Of a DNA stretch of 64,000 nucleotides, positions 11,690-22,329 are shown one piece after another. The stretch is from the NCBI GenBank assembly GCA_039621445.1, contig CP154957.1, positions 41,070,011-41,134,010 of the forward strand, in the 5' to 3' direction. The position numbers and the translations under genes were made by a program. Position 1 is the first letter of the stretch. Each line of letters starts with the position of its first letter. The notes beneath the pieces were generated by a model. The model saw only the letters and a program-made list of their open reading frames with translations. It was not told where the DNA came from and made no database searches. Origin of the DNA: Euglena gracilis. Taxonomy: Eukaryota > Euglenida > Euglenophyceae > Euglenales.

Positions 11690-11699
11690 ACTAAAAAAA

Positions 11700-11880
11700 C
11701 CCCTGTTTGTACCGTGCCAAGGGGGTCCGACAAAACCCAACCACTTGTAACCCCCCGGGGTTTATAGGATCGGGTTTGGTTGGTCAGCCGAAAGGTAAGG
11801 TTTATGAGTGAGGGGGTTTGCAAGTCAAGGAGCCAAAGAATTGTTGATGAAAACCCGACCCCCCCCCAGAATGATCCCAA
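11700..11880. repeat. AAACCCC/TTATAGG repeat, relative of 4183-4515
   Basis: Contains CCCCCCGGGGTTTATAGGAT, GGTTTGGTTGGTCAGCCG and GTTTATGAGTGAGGGGG, matching the 4183-4515 block in reverse orientation. Confidence 0.45.
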
Positions 11881-12094
11881 ACTCCCCAACTTTGCATTTT
11901 TCGGCAAATTTGTTCAAAATTGGCATTTTTGATGATGGTTAGTCTCAAAAAAAAATACCAAAAAAATCAGGTTTTGAGTGGTTTGCAGACAAAAAATCGT
12001 CCTCCGCGGTTTTCATTTTCTTCCCCGGGGGGGGGGGGCATGGGACCTGGACATGGCAGCCCCTTGTTCACTTTGGGTGTGGCCAAGGCTGGGC

Positions 12095-12152
12095 ACAAAT
12101 ACAGAGGTAGAGGTAAAGGTCGAGGTAGAGGTAGAGCTCTCCTCCACCTCGA
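12095..12152. repeat. GAGGTAGAGGT simple repeat
   Basis: A short run of (G/A)AGGTAGAGGT followed by CTCCTCCACCTC, so it can fold on itself. The unit resembles the subterminal repeats of the hAT-type MITE at 24719-25092, though no CAGGG/CCCTG ends were found here. Confidence 0.5.
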
Positions 12153-12354
12153 GCATTCTCTCAGAAAAATTATTATGGGCCAAAAATCTTTTCTATTCTC
12201 AACAGTTGAAAGACATGAGGTTACTTTCAAAGAAATATCTGCCACACGGGCGGGGGGGGTCAGCACACCCCTCCCCCCCGCACCAACCCCTCGCCACGCC
12301 ATAGCGGGCCAGCCCGCTTTTCTTTGAAGTTTTTTTTTTTAATGTTTAGCAATG

Positions 12355-12705
12355 TTTTTTTGAAAAAAAAAGCCCACGAGGTTTTACACGGAAAATTTTT
12401 GAATGCATATTTTCAATCATTTTTGGCAACTTTCGGGTCATTGTTGCCGAAAAAAAAATCTTTCCACAGAAATGGAAAAAAATTCACGGAATTGCATTTT
12501 TTTTTGCATTTTTGGGTGTTTTTGACCATTTTTTTTGGCAGGTTTTGAACTTGGTAGGATTCAAAGTATGGTTGGTGTTTCATAACAAGTTTTTTCAATG
12601 AAATTTCCCTTTGTTTTTTTGATGTTTTTTTGGCGTTTTTTTTAAAAAAAAAGCACGTTGCTTTGCTTTTTTTAAAAAAAGCAAAAAAAATGCACATTAT
12701 GCGCA
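12355..12705 (-). repeat. A/T-tract repeat family, reverse copy
   Basis: Shares, in reverse orientation, the landmarks of 19100-19445: TTTCATAACAAGTTTTTTCA, GAATGCATATTTTCAATCA and the T-run/A-run ends. A shorter relative is at 28840-29080. No coding content is seen. Confidence 0.55.
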
Positions 12706-13184
12706 GCGCTATGTCAGGGCAATCCGCCCCAATTAGAACCCCCCCCACTCCCACTTATGACCTCCCTCGGGCTGACTAACCAAATCTTGCTGAAAATTTA
12801 CCAGCATATTGCAATGATGTTTCAGCATTACTAGGGTAGTTCGGAAGAAGGGAGCACACCTGCTTGCAAAAATCGTTGTAGGCGCCAAAGCCAATAACAT
12901 CCTTGGGCACGTGCTGACCATGCCTCCAACGTGGAGCGGATAACAAAAATGCTTTGTGCCTCATTCATCGGCCATTCCCGAAATCTTCATAACAAAGCCT
13001 TAAACAGCCTAGATGACGTGATAGGTCGAGAAAACTGCTTTTGACAAGTTCTCAGAATCCAGTCTAAATAAAAAAACTGAATTTGCAATATCCCAACACT
13101 TTTTTCTCCTTTTTGGAAGAAAATAAAGCCCCAGATTTTTCCAGGACAAGTGAATTGTCCATCAAACCAGGTCCTGTGAAATAA

Positions 13185-13372
13185 CCTCGCCCCCCCCCCC
13201 TCAAAGTGGCCACCCTCTAGGCACCCAAAATGGCCACTCTGGGGGGGGGGGACACTTTGGGGGGTCAAATTTTGGCCTTCGGCCTCTTTGGTGCCAGAGG
13301 AAACTGGCCACTTTGAGGGGGGTAAACCAAAATTTGCCAAAATGCTTTTGGCCACTTTAGGTGGGGGACACT
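13185..13372. repeat. AAAGTGGCC TIR repeat, copy 3
   Basis: C run plus CAAAGTGGCCACC on the left, TTTAGGTGGGGGACACTTTG on the right. The same interior words occur as in the copies at 130, 3131 and 26902. The ends are worn. Confidence 0.5.
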
Positions 13373-13617
13373 TTGGGCAATACACCATGGCTTCAAAGAT
13401 GCCTGGTGGCTCTCAAGCAGGGATGATGTTTTTTGTCGGAAACCGGTTTCCGAGGCGTTTAATTGTCGCAGAGTAAAAAAAAAAAACATGTTTAATACGG
13501 TCGATACAACATCGCGATGCTCGATTTAAAACTCTTTTTCTCTCACACATGTCCTCCAGAATGCCTTCACTACATGGCGGGAGAGATTTACATTGTGTTA
13601 GGTCCTGAAAAAATGAT

Positions 13618-13853
13618 CCCCCCCCCCGAGCTATTCCCATTGGGGGGACGGGAATAGCTCACTGTCATAGCACTTTTTACAAACAACTTCCCCAAAAAAG
13701 TGCTCAAAAATTGTTTTTGAGACGTTTTTGGGATGTTCTCAAAAACTTATTTTTGGCAAAAGTGCTTAAAATTGACCGTTTTTTCGCGACCCCCCCCCCC
13801 CGTACTGTTCCCATTGGGCCGTAAAGGGTACCGGGGACAGGAACAGCTCAGAG
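13618..13853. repeat. GAGCTATTCCC TIR element, copy 1
   Basis: GAGCTATTCCC(ATTGGGG) opens the block and GGAACAGCTC closes it. The interior contains CACTGTCATAGCACTTTTTA and CCCATTGGGCCGTAAAGGGT. The copy at 60487-60815 has the same words in the opposite orientation. It is a small non-coding inverted-repeat element. Confidence 0.6.
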
Positions 13854-13904
13854 GGGGGGAACATGGTACCTGGTGGGGGGTAGATCTGGCCTTGGGGGGG
13901 GGAG

Positions 13905-14052
13905 TGGGTCGACCTAGGGTCGGCCCAATACCCTAGGGTCGCTAGGGTTGCTAAGGTCGCTCTAGGGTAGTGGGCCGACCCTAGGGCCGCCCATCCTAGG
14001 GTCTTGGGCTGACCTTGGGGTCGACCCTAGGGTCGGCCCACTCCACGACCTC
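13905..14052. repeat. CCTAGGGTCGGCCCA repeat block, copy 1
   Basis: Built from alternating CCCTAGGGTCGGCCCA and CTAGGGTCGCTAGGG words, several of them palindromic around CCTAGG. The related blocks at 21640-21835, 38910-39090 and 61147-61257 also carry flanking CCACGAC and C/G runs. Confidence 0.65.
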
Positions 14053-14121
14053 GCCCCCCTATCAAAAAAAAAGCAATTTTTTTTTGCGAAAATCAATCAC
14101 ATTTTGACCTTTTGTTCTTAG

Positions 14122-14426
14122 TTCCATCCCTGTTCAGAGATAAAATGCCATCCACTCACACTGTGTATGTCGCTTTGACTTGCTCCGAGTCGGATATTCG
14201 GCGGTTTGGATGCAATTGTGGGACACCAAAGGGGTTACACTATGTCTGCGAAGCTTGTAACGGTGGCCACATCGCTCCGAGACCAACGAAGCCGGTCAAA
14301 CATTTTGAGGCCCAAACATGTCTCCGTTGCTCTCCATCTGCCCAATGTTTTTCTCCATGGCTCCACCTTGAATGTTTAAAATTTATTTGGCATGTTTGTA
14401 AGTCCGTGAAAACATTGCAGCAGTGA
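14122..14426 (+). CDS. Cys-rich exon candidate, possible zinc-binding segment
   Basis: A pyrimidine-rich tract, CCTTTTGTTCTTAG, ends at 14121 and the frame is then open for about 100 codons to TGA. It reads SESDIRRFGCNCGTPKGLHY, then VCEACNGGHIAP, then FEAQTCLRCSPSAQC. The spacing CxC-x10-CxxC followed by CxxC-x4-C resembles a zinc-ribbon arrangement, but no named family fits. An internal ATG lies at 14145. Codon composition is more balanced than in neighbouring frames. The last 25 residues look less protein-like, so a donor before about 14380 is possible. It may be an exon of a lost or fragmentary gene. Confidence 0.35.
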
Positions 14427-14739
14427 AATATAAAAAAAAGGAAGGAAAATACATGCACATTTTTTTGTTGGGATCTCAGTGCTATGTTGCATGAAAACAA
14501 AAAAATCATGACCAAGGTTGACGGCTTGTTTTGTTTTGAAACAAAAAAAACAAAAAAACGTCATGGAGGGTTTGGGGGAAAATTTTTTGCAGTGTTTTTT
14601 TTAGGAAAAAGTTCATTTTTTATCTCTGCAACATTCATTTTTTTGTTTTTTTGGGGTTGAAAGCATGATTTTTCGCACCAGAAAACACAGATTTGGAAAT
14701 ACTTTCACACATAAAAAATTTTAGAGGGCCTGTGATGCC

Positions 14740-15210
14740 TAATTTGACAAAATATTCAGGTAGATTCCTAATTTTGAGGCATGAATTTCGCAAAATTTGG
14801 AAAGGTGATGCCTAATTTGGTGTCAAAATGCTACCCTCACCCCCCCCCTATTTGGCTAATGGCCGGGCTCCTTCAGACCCCCCATTAGCCAATTAGGGGG
14901 GGGGGGACAATTAGGGGGGGCTCGAGGACCCCGACCCCATAATTTTTGACGTGTGCAAAATTGGTCGATTTTTTTGTGCATTTTTGGATTGGTCATGACT
15001 TTTTCTTATCTGGCAATTTTTAACATTTTCGAAACGGACGTTTTTGGAGGTTTTCTGAGCCCTTGCCGAAATTGGCCAAAGTTGGCCAAGGGAACGTCCA
15101 TTGGCCAATTGGGCTAACCCCCCCCCCCCTAATTGGCTAATGGACCTCCCTTAAGGACCCCCCAATTAGCCAATTAGGGGGGGGGGCAATTAGGGGGGGG
15201 TGAGGGTAAT
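14740..15210. repeat. GATxCCTAATTT repeat plus ATTAGCCAATTAGGGG blocks
   Basis: GATGCCTAATTTG and GATTCCTAATTTTG recur at 14743-14820. Two inverted pairs of TTGGCTAATGG/CCAATTAGGGG with C and G runs follow (14840-14915 and 15110-15190). The first family recurs at 30870-31020, 55740-55925 and 56150-56330. Confidence 0.55.
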
Positions 15211-15599
15211 ATAATAATGCTAATAATAAGTTTAGGTTTGTGATTCCTAATTTGGAGCCTAAAAAGGATTTCCCCCCCAAAAATTCGTTTTTGGTGATTC
15301 CTAATTTGTCCACCGAAAATGTGATGTTCCCCCGTGACCCCCCCCATTACCCCCCCCCCCCCGTGACCCGAACCACCCCCGAAAAACTTTCTTCAAAAAA
15401 TGGCTATTTTGCAAGGAAAAAGATCAATTTTTGCTTTTTCAAAAAAAACATGTTTTTTTGTGTTTTTTTTAAAAAAAACATGTTTTTTTTTAAAAAAAAA
15501 CAAAAAAAAACGTCAACCCTGATCATGACCCCTAAAACAAAATACGAGTATTTCGGTCTTGGGAGATATGCCGTTACCGGAAGAACACAGTGAGGAGCT

Positions 15600-16620
15600 T
15601 GGCCCGTGTTGAAACCGTGTATTGGGGCTCTGGCTTCACGCCCGAACCGGCGTTCTGGACGCCGGTTCGGTGCAGAAATTTCTGCGCCGAACCGGTGTCC
15701 AGAACGCCGGTTCGGGCGGGAAAACGGCGTCCTGGGGACCGAAAATGAAAAGTGCCAAAAAAGTGTCCAAAATGGTTTGTAGACATGAGGCAATCATATC
15801 CGAGCACTTTTTGGGGGGTATTTGGCCAGAAATTGGGGTATTTTGTGCAACAATTTCCATTTGGCCAAATCTGGGGATTTTCTGAAATAGAATACCATGC
15901 AGCAGGGCTGAAATCTAAGGCCATCTAAAACCCTTGAGAAGGGTTATCGATCAAGGGGCAACATGGCAGGTGAACAGTGGATTTTGGAATTTGCGAAAAG
16001 GGTCCAAAAATCGTAATTCTGAAAAAACCCAAGGGGTCCAGCTAAAATTTCCTAACCATAATTCTGAAAAACCCAGGGGAGGGTCCAACCAATTTTGAAA
16101 ACACCCAGGGGGGGCCAAAATTTCCCAACTGTAATTAACATTTCCCAACAATTTTGAAAAATTGAAAAAAACAATTGAAAAAATGGGGGGGGTCCAGCCA
16201 AAATTTCCCAGCCGTACTTCTGAAAAACCTGAGGGGGGGTTCCAGCCAATTTTTTTTTCATCCGTGTTTGTGAAGAAACCCAGCCAAAATTTCTGAACCG
16301 GAATTCTGAAAAAAGGGGGGATCAAATCCCAACCATAATTCTGGAAAAAAAAACCAGCGGGGTCCAACCGAAAATTCGGCATTGCAAATCTGAAAAAACT
16401 GGGGGGGGTCCAGCCAAAATTTCCCAACCGTGATTCTGAAAAAACCTGGGGGTGGTCCAACCAAAAAAAATTTCCAAATCATAATTCTGAAAAAAAAACC
16501 TTTCGATTGATGGGTAACCTGGCATCAGACGGATGAAAACTTCAATCGGCCGATCGACATGAGCCCATGAGCCCAAAGGATGCCAAAAATGCCCAAAAAT
16601 GTTCAGCAACTGGGTATTTA
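15600..16620. repeat. GCCGGTTCGGGC-bearing interspersed repeat, copy 1
   Basis: Landmarks are a hairpin block at 15639, GAAATAGAATACCATGCAGC, AAATCTAAGGCCATCT and CAAGGGGCAACATGGC. The second half (15990-16500) is a degenerate array of CCAAAATTTCCCAACCGTAA and TTCTGAAAAA words. Relatives are at 18180-18560 (inverted, inside a hAT-type element), 61000-61160 and 62740-63660. Confidence 0.65.
15639..15718. repeat. 80-bp near-perfect palindrome (GCCGGTTCGGGC family)
   Basis: The two 40-bp arms meet at GCAGAAA|TTTCTGC (centre 15678/15679). The mismatch at the T of GTGCAG in this copy is repaired to C in unit B (32906-32985). The arms contain CCCGAACCGGCGTTCTGGAC. Confidence 0.9.
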
Positions 16621-16693
16621 GGGCGAAATTGGCCTTTATTCCTTGAACGCCGGTTCGGGCGTGAAGCCAGAGCCCCTAATCCACGGTTTCAAC

Positions 16694-16812
16694 AACTGTG
16701 TCCAGAACGCCGGTTCGGGCATGAAGCCCTGTTCCAGAACGCCGGTTCGGGCCGCCCGAACCGGCGTTCTGGAACAGGGCTTCACGCCCGAACCGGCGTT
16801 CTGGACACAGTT
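16694..16812. repeat. 119-bp palindrome with 59-bp arms
   Basis: Arms 16694-16752 and 16754-16812 are complementary with one mismatch (ATGAAGCC against TTCACGCC) and a single-base spacer at 16753. Each arm carries two copies of CCAGAACGCCGGTTCGGGC. It would form a long hairpin or cruciform. Confidence 0.92.
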
Positions 16813-17326
16813 TTCGTATCAGAACCGGTGCCTACAACGTCTGTGGGTAACGTTGCTCAGGTGGACACTCTGCCCAGAGCCCAGGAGGAGAATGTTTTGG
16901 TGGGGGAGACGGAAGAGCAGCAGGAAGAACACATCATGGGAGCCTCTTGGCGGTGGACCCTGGGACAGCGTTGTTTGAGGATGACCCTGCGAGTGGCGGC
17001 AGTGCGAGGGTTCCAGCGGAAGAGAAAATGCTGCCAAGTCGTGCAGACCCGGTGACGGTGGTGCCTGCTGGACCAAATAACAGCCGTCTACGGCGCAAAC
17101 AACCTTTGATGTGCACGTGGATGTTGGAGGGACAAGAGTGGAAGCCACTAGGCAACGTGCGGGGGCAGGTTGGAGATTGCTCGTGGTTACTATGACGGAA
17201 AGTGCCCCACAGTGTCCGGCATAGAGGACATCCGGGTACAGCGGTACCGGTGCATCACGCACGCGACGAACGTGCACATCAAACCAAACATGTTTGATCC
17301 AATCTTCAAGGTGGCAAGCAGTTAGT
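16813..17326 (+). pseudogene. Coding-like segment broken by frameshifts, unknown product
   Basis: GC-richer than its surroundings and coding-like in three successive plus frames. First comes an acidic stretch (VLVGETEEQQEEHIMGASW). Then another frame reads AVDPGTALFEDDPASGG and VPAEEKMLPSRADPVT. Then DVHVDVGGTRVEATRQ, and finally RLEIARGYYDGKCPT with VSGIEDIRVQRYRCITHA, ending at a TAG near 17326. Each switch would need one frameshift, one of them near a G run at 17160. Unit B (34080-34593) has the same order, so the breaks predate the duplication or are shared assembly errors. The family is not recognised. It abuts the 119-bp palindrome on its left. Confidence 0.4.
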
Positions 17327-17440
17327 GCACGGGCTTCATTTCCCATTGCTCTGTTTTATTTCTTCAATCTTTGAAAAATGCAATGCAGCAATAGATGACA
17401 TCGGCTTCTTTTTTATATATAAAAAAACTGTCTGGTTGAC

Positions 17441-17765
17441 GTGAAATTCGGTGACCATTCCTTCTTGGGTAATTGGGGGCACTGCATCCTTGTATCAGCA
17501 CAGACCACAGGTGCAACTCCCTCCATTTTTGCGCTGCACATTGGTTGTGTACATGCCACGTTCGACTTCATGCAACTACTGATGAACCTACACTCCACGA
17601 CACTGGGTAGGGTGGTGGATCTGCAGCGCACGATTCTGTTGATCTTGCAGTCCTCCCTTGATCGAGAACTCCTGTCTGGTACCCCGGGTTCCCGACTCGC
17701 AACATTTCCGGATTTCTTCGATGAGACCGTTCCGTCCATAGTGGGCATTTTATGGGCGTGGGGGG
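17441..17765 (+). CDS. Open frame of about 108 codons, unknown product
   Basis: Starts at an ATG-equivalent position in GTGAAATTCGG and reads KFGDHSFLGNWGHCILVSA, then ATPSIFALHIGCVHATFDFM and DRELLSGTPGSRLATFPDFF, ending in a G run that scrambles the frame. Hydrophobic and charged residues alternate as in a folded protein. The opposite strand is also open, so the coding strand is uncertain. No domain is recognised. It follows the broken coding segment at 16813-17326 and may belong to the same lost gene. Confidence 0.3.
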
Positions 17766-17857
17766 GGGGGCGGGATGATGGGGGGGGGGATGGGTGTGGT
17801 CATGGAGCTCCTGTGACCCTCGGCACACCCCACGACCTCCCCCCCCAAAAAATGAGG

Positions 17858-19019
17858 CAGGGTTGCATATAGGTATAGGTTTGGCAAAAGACCTATACCT
17901 ATATGTCAACAACCTATACCTATACCTATACCTATATGTCACTTATATGTCTCCAAAAAAAGTCCCAACCCCATCTCAAAACTTTTGCACACATAAATGC
18001 CTTCAGAAGGAAAGAGCACAGGAAGCGAAAATGATAACTCTTCTTCCTTGTTGATCGGATCACCAAAACAACCGACTGTTTTTTGGGTCAGAGCGGCAAA
18101 ACTGTGACAAAATCGGCAGTAAGGTCAGAAAGCTCCAAGGAGGGATTGTCTTCTAATACGAAAACTGTGTCCAGAACGCTGGTTCGGGCGTGAAGCCGTG
18201 TTTCAGAACGCCGGTTCGGGCGGTAGCCCGAACCGGCGTTCTGAAACATGGCTTTGAAGGGCTTTCAGCGGATGACCTTAGATTCCCATTCTCTCAAGGG
18301 CTTTCAGCAGATGGCCTTAGATTTCAGCCGTGCTGTATGGTACTCTATTTCACAAAATGGCCAAATTTGGCCAAATGGAAATTATTGCACAAAATACCCC
18401 AATATCCAGCCAAATACCCCTCAAAACTGCTCAGATATGATTGCCACATGCCTACAAGCCCTTTTGGACACTTTTTGGCACACCTACTTCCTGCCCGAAC
18501 CGGCGTTCTGGACGCCGGTTCGGGCATGAAGCCAGAGCCCCAATACACGGTTTCAAAAGAAATATCTTCATGATACATAAACTTTTTGGGCTCCCTCGGG
18601 GAGGAAGAATGAGGCCCTCATCACCAAAATTCAGCAAGTTGACCTTCACAAAAAGTGCTGCTTCTACCACTTTCTCATCCAACAAATTTCGATTGGAGTT
18701 TGCAAGATTTTTTGCACACTGAAAGTGCGCTCCATAGCTGGGGGGGGTAGTGTCACTTATGGGGGGGTGTTTTCTGGGGTGGTCACTTTGCTTTTTGCAA
18801 ATGCATATTCCAACCGGCGATGCAACAGGTGATAAAGGACGAAAAAGCATCCAACAAAAACACGGGCAAACAATTCCTTGCAATGTCGTTCATATTTCCC
18901 CCCAAAATTGTTTTTGGTTACGACATATAGGAGATATAGGAGATATAGGAGGTGGAAAAACCTATACCTATACCTATACCTATATCTCCTATATCCCTAT
19001 ATTCCTATATGCGACCCTG
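17858..19019. mobile_element. hAT-type TIR element, CATATAGG subfamily
   Basis: Begins CAGGGTTGCATATAGG and ends with the complement of CAGGGTCGCATATAGG. It is flanked by AATGAGG on both sides (17851-17857 and 19020-19026). Subterminal arrays of CCTATACCTATA and GGAGATATAGG lie inside each end. CAGGG ends and short duplications are typical of hAT elements. There is no transposase inside; instead it carries an inverted segment of the GCCGGTTCGGGC repeat (18180-18560). It is present in both duplicated units, so it predates the duplication. Confidence 0.8.
18199..18248. repeat. Perfect hairpin, 23-bp arms (GCCGGTTCGGGC family)
   Basis: Arms 18199-18221 and 18226-18248 are perfect complements around the spacer GGTA. 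The outer end is TGTTTCAGAACGCC. Confidence 0.92.
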
Positions 19020-19099
19020 AATGAGGGTCCTCAACTTTGTTTGTTGTTTCGGCGTTGAAGGGGCGTTCGCCTTTACATTCCTGTTTTGGATCAGTTGGA

Positions 19100-19445
19100 G
19101 CCATAGTTGGCGTTTTTTTTGTTTTTTTTAAAAAAACAAAACAACGTGTTTTTTTGAGAGAAAAAAAACGCCAAAAAAATCAAAAAAACAAAAGGAAATT
19201 TTCATTGAAAAAACTCGTTATGAAACACCCAAACCATACTAAGTTCAAAATTTGCCCAAAAATAGTCAAAAACATCCAAAAAGTGCAAAAAAAAATGCAA
19301 CTTTATGACTTTTTTCTTTTTTTTTGTGAAGGGAAAAAATGACCCAAAACTTGCCAAAAATGATTGAAAATATGCATTCAAAAAAATTTCCAAGCAAAAC
19401 CTTGTTGGCGTTTTTTTTTTGTTTCTTTTTTTAAAAAAAAACATT
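19100..19445 (+). repeat. A/T-tract repeat family
   Basis: Bounded by GGCGTTTTTTTTG plus T-run/A-run blocks at both ends. The interior landmarks ATTGAAAAAACTCGTTATGA and ATGATTGAAAATATGCATTC match 12355-12705 in reverse and, in part, 28840-29080. Confidence 0.6.
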
Positions 19446-19500
19446 GTTAAAACTTAAAAAAAAACAAAAAACAGCGTTCAAAAAAAACAAGCTGCCCACT

Positions 19501-19921
19501 ATGGTTGGAGCAGGAATGGTTGGATGCAGCCGCTGAGACGGCACGTTCCACTGTACCCCGCCGGGCTTTTTGTTACTGCGCCGCTCCCTACTTTTGGTTA
19601 CTGCGCCTGTTTCTTTGGGGGGGTGCCATTTTCCAAAAGGGATTCTGCTGTTTGATGTTTTTGGCATCATCGTACAGCTGCATACGGTCACCGGTGGCAG
19701 GTTGTGTCAAAAGTGGGCAGGGGACGTGCATTTTTTTTTTTACTTGCTATAAAAGAAAACGCCCCTGGGAACCAACCTCCCTGCTGCCGCAAGGGCTAGC
19801 ATCGTCGTCTATATCTTCATCCAATGCGCCAACCAGTGCAGCAGTGCCAGACGCGGACACCGCTGAAACGGTTGACCCAGCCACCGTCCTGTTGTGATTG
19901 CACTTTTCATTTTGCGGATGA
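19501..19921. other. Open frames of uncertain status
   Basis: A 130-codon plus frame (19505-19897) ends in a Ser/Ala/Thr/Asp-rich tail (SSNAPTSAAVPDADTAETVD). It has no domain and the minus strand is open too. I cannot decide whether it is coding. Confidence 0.25.
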
Positions 19922-20098
19922 GCCACGGGAGGGAATCTGCACACAAAAGGTGGGGCAGCACCCAGGATTTTGTTATTTTGGGGCCATCGGACAGTTGCAT
20001 AGGTATGGGAACACATCAGCCACGGGAGGGAAACTGCACACAAAACGGTGGCGCAGCACCAGGATTTTGTTATTTTGGGACCAGCGGACAGTTGCATA
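19922..20098. repeat. Two-unit tandem repeat, about 98-bp period
   Basis: CCACGGGAGGGAATCTGCAC...GGACAGTTGCATA at 19923 is repeated from 20020 with several substitutions. Both units contain GGATTTTGTTATTTTGG, a phrase also found tandemly at 61375-61535 and at 63940. Confidence 0.8.
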
Positions 20099-20150
20099 CG
20101 GAACCGCATTATCTGCACACAAAACGAATACATTGGTCAATCAGCATGGT

Positions 20151-21369
20151 GGGGACAAGGCAGTACAGTTGGTCAAACCTTGGGACCCCCCCCCCTCCCC
20201 CCCCTGTACAGTTCCAACCCCCCCCCTCCCACCCCACTTCCAAAACCCCCCGAGACAGATGAAAATATTTTAAACGGCTTGTTTTTTTGAAACAAAAAAA
20301 CATGCTTTTTTAAGGGGGTGGTGCGGGTCGCGGGGGGGGGTCATGGGGGGGTCACGAAGGGGGGGTCGCGGGGTCAAATAAGGGGGGGGGGGTCAAATAA
20401 GGGGGGTCAAAAATTCCTTTAGAAATAGGGCAAAAAAAAAATTGGCGCCTTCGGCGCATGAAAAATTTTTTTCCCGGCCCCAAATGCTCAATTAAGGGGG
20501 GGGTCAAAATTCCGTTTTGGGTGGGGAAATGCACCTGTTTTTGGCACTTCTTTCAAAAAAAATTTGGCCATTTTTGGGTGTGAAAGTGCATTGGGCGGAC
20601 AAGGATACAAGAAAGTTCATTGTTTTTTTTTAAAAAAATGCTTTTAAAAAAGAATGGCAAAAGATCGATTCTCGGGTCACGGGGGAGGTCACGGAGGTGT
20701 AACTCGGGGGGGGGGGCACGGGGGAGTACCCCCTAAGAAAAAATATGTTTTTTTAAAAAAACAAAAAAAACCTCATGGGGGGTTGGGGGAATTTTTTTGA
20801 AACTTTTTTTTTAAAAAAAGGTCTTTTTTCATCTCTATAGCCTCGTAGTCCATTAAAGGTGCCGGACGAAGGGTCTGGAAAAACTAAAAATACGTCACTT
20901 TTGATGACCAAAAAAAATGACCTTAAAACCTTTTCCTCAAAAAATGGCCATTTTGCAAGGAAAAAGGTCATTCTAAAAAAGAAAACATGTTTTTGTGTGG
21001 TTTTTTTTGGAAAAAAAAACATATTTTTTGTTCTTTGTTGAAGAACAAAAAAAAACGTCAACCCTGGCTCAATTCCGCATGGTGTGCCAAGGGGGAGTGA
21101 TTGAAGCTGCTTCCTCCTGCCTTTCTGCTAAGTGTTAAAATGAAAATACTGGCTACCACTCTTTTTACAAGACACAAATATTTTGCAAAATGCATCTGAA
21201 TTTCGCAAAATCCACCATTGCCAACCTCAATTGGACGAAAAATGTCGCAACTGTCTCGGGGGTAGGCAGTACAGTTGTGATTTTCTGGGGACCCCCCCCT
21301 CCCCCCCCCCTGTACAGCTTCCAACCCCCCCCTCGGACCCCCCCCTCCCCCCCCATGTGCCTTGTCTCC
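20151..21369. mobile_element. 1.2-kb TIR element with 3-bp target duplication, copy 1A
   Basis: Starts GGGGACAAGGCAGTACAG and ends GTGCCTTGTCTCC. It is flanked by GGT at 20148-20150 and 21370-21372. Next to each end are C runs alternating with TGTACAG. The interior has T-run/A-run blocks, a landmark GTAGTCCATTAAAGGTGCCG and GGCGCCTTCGGCGC. There is no transposase, so it is non-autonomous. Other copies are 22686-23917, 37418-38636, 39951-43047 and, inverted, 58708-59900. The superfamily is unresolved. Confidence 0.85.
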
Positions 21370-21639
21370 GGTGTTGTGGATCCCAGCTACCGGGCCGGTT
21401 GGCAGTGTCTCTGACCCCGCGGCTTGGGCAGCAATCTCCCTACTTTTCCGCGCGGCACACGCGCCCTTTCTTGTTTGCTGCCCGCCGCGGTCCACCTCCA
21501 CCAAACACAGCATCGATTCTGAATCGATCCTGTGGGCTTTGCTCGTTGCGTTTTTCACATGCCATCATCCAGGATTCCAACCTCAAGTCCAACTTCAATT
21601 CCTGTTCAAATGGGCAAAAAATTCCATGTTTTGGGGGGG

Positions 21640-21835
21640 GGGGCGAGGTCGTGGGGTGGGCCGACCCCAGGGTGACCCTATGGTCGGCCCACGACCCTAG
21701 GACGGGCGACCCTAGGGTCGGCCCACTCCACGTCCTGGGGAGGGGGGGTCGACCTTAGCGACTTTAGCGACCCTAGCGACCCTAGGGTCCTATTGGGCCG
21801 ACCCTAGGGTCGGCCCACTACATCGCCCCCAGGCC
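21640..21835. repeat. CCTAGGGTCGGCCCA repeat block, copy 2
   Basis: Tandem and inverted CCCTAGGGTCGGCCCA, TAGCGACCCTAGCGAC and GTGGGCCGACCC words after a G run. Matches 13905-14052 and 61147-61257. Confidence 0.65.
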
Positions 21836-22093
21836 AGGTCAGGTCCTTAGGTCAGGTCCGGGAGCCGTACCTGGTCGTCGTGGGATGTACCGCACCTGCA
21901 AAGGATGTGGCAAGGGAATAACGCGACCCCCCCCCACCCTATTTGGCCGCCCTCTGGGCGGCCCGGACCCCCCTTCTGGCCAATTAGGGGGGGGGACAAT
22001 TAGGGGGGGGGTTACCCCTAACCCCCCCCCCCTAATTGGCCACCTGGGCCCCGTCCTTCACAGTCGCGAACCCCCGAAAAACACCCGAACAAA

Positions 22094-22322
22094 GGCATTT
22101 TCCCTTGAAATGAGTAACCCCCCCCCTAATTGGCCACCTGCGCTCTGGCAAATTAGGGGGGGGGGCAAATAAGGGGGGGTCACGTTACCGACCAGTACGA
22201 TGCATCATGGGCATTTTCCCTTGAAATGAGTAACCCCCCCCCCCTAATTGGCGACCTGCGCTCTGGCAAATTAGGGGGGGGGGGCAAATAAGGGGGGGTC
22301 ACGTTACCGACCAGTACGATGC
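22094..22322. repeat. Two-unit direct repeat, about 115-bp period
   Basis: GGCATTTTCCCTTGAAATGA...GGTCACGTTACCGACCAG appears twice in tandem, each with a C run, TAATTGGC, a G run and ACGATGCATC. A diverged single relative is at 29422-29520. Confidence 0.8.
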
Positions 22323-22329
22323 ATCGTGC

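Noticed and set aside
10117-12330. Pro/Gly-rich frames of 100-200 codons
   Set aside because: They depend on C/G runs of uncertain length, occur on both strands and show no domain.
15951-16460. 169-codon minus frame with repeated GNFGWTPP-like units
   Set aside because: It reflects the degenerate CCAAAATTTCCCAACC DNA array of the interspersed repeat. Unit B breaks and rejoins the frames differently.
15639-16812. Palindrome cluster as a CRISPR array
   Set aside because: The units are inverted rather than direct, spacers are repeated rather than unique, and no cas-like gene is present.
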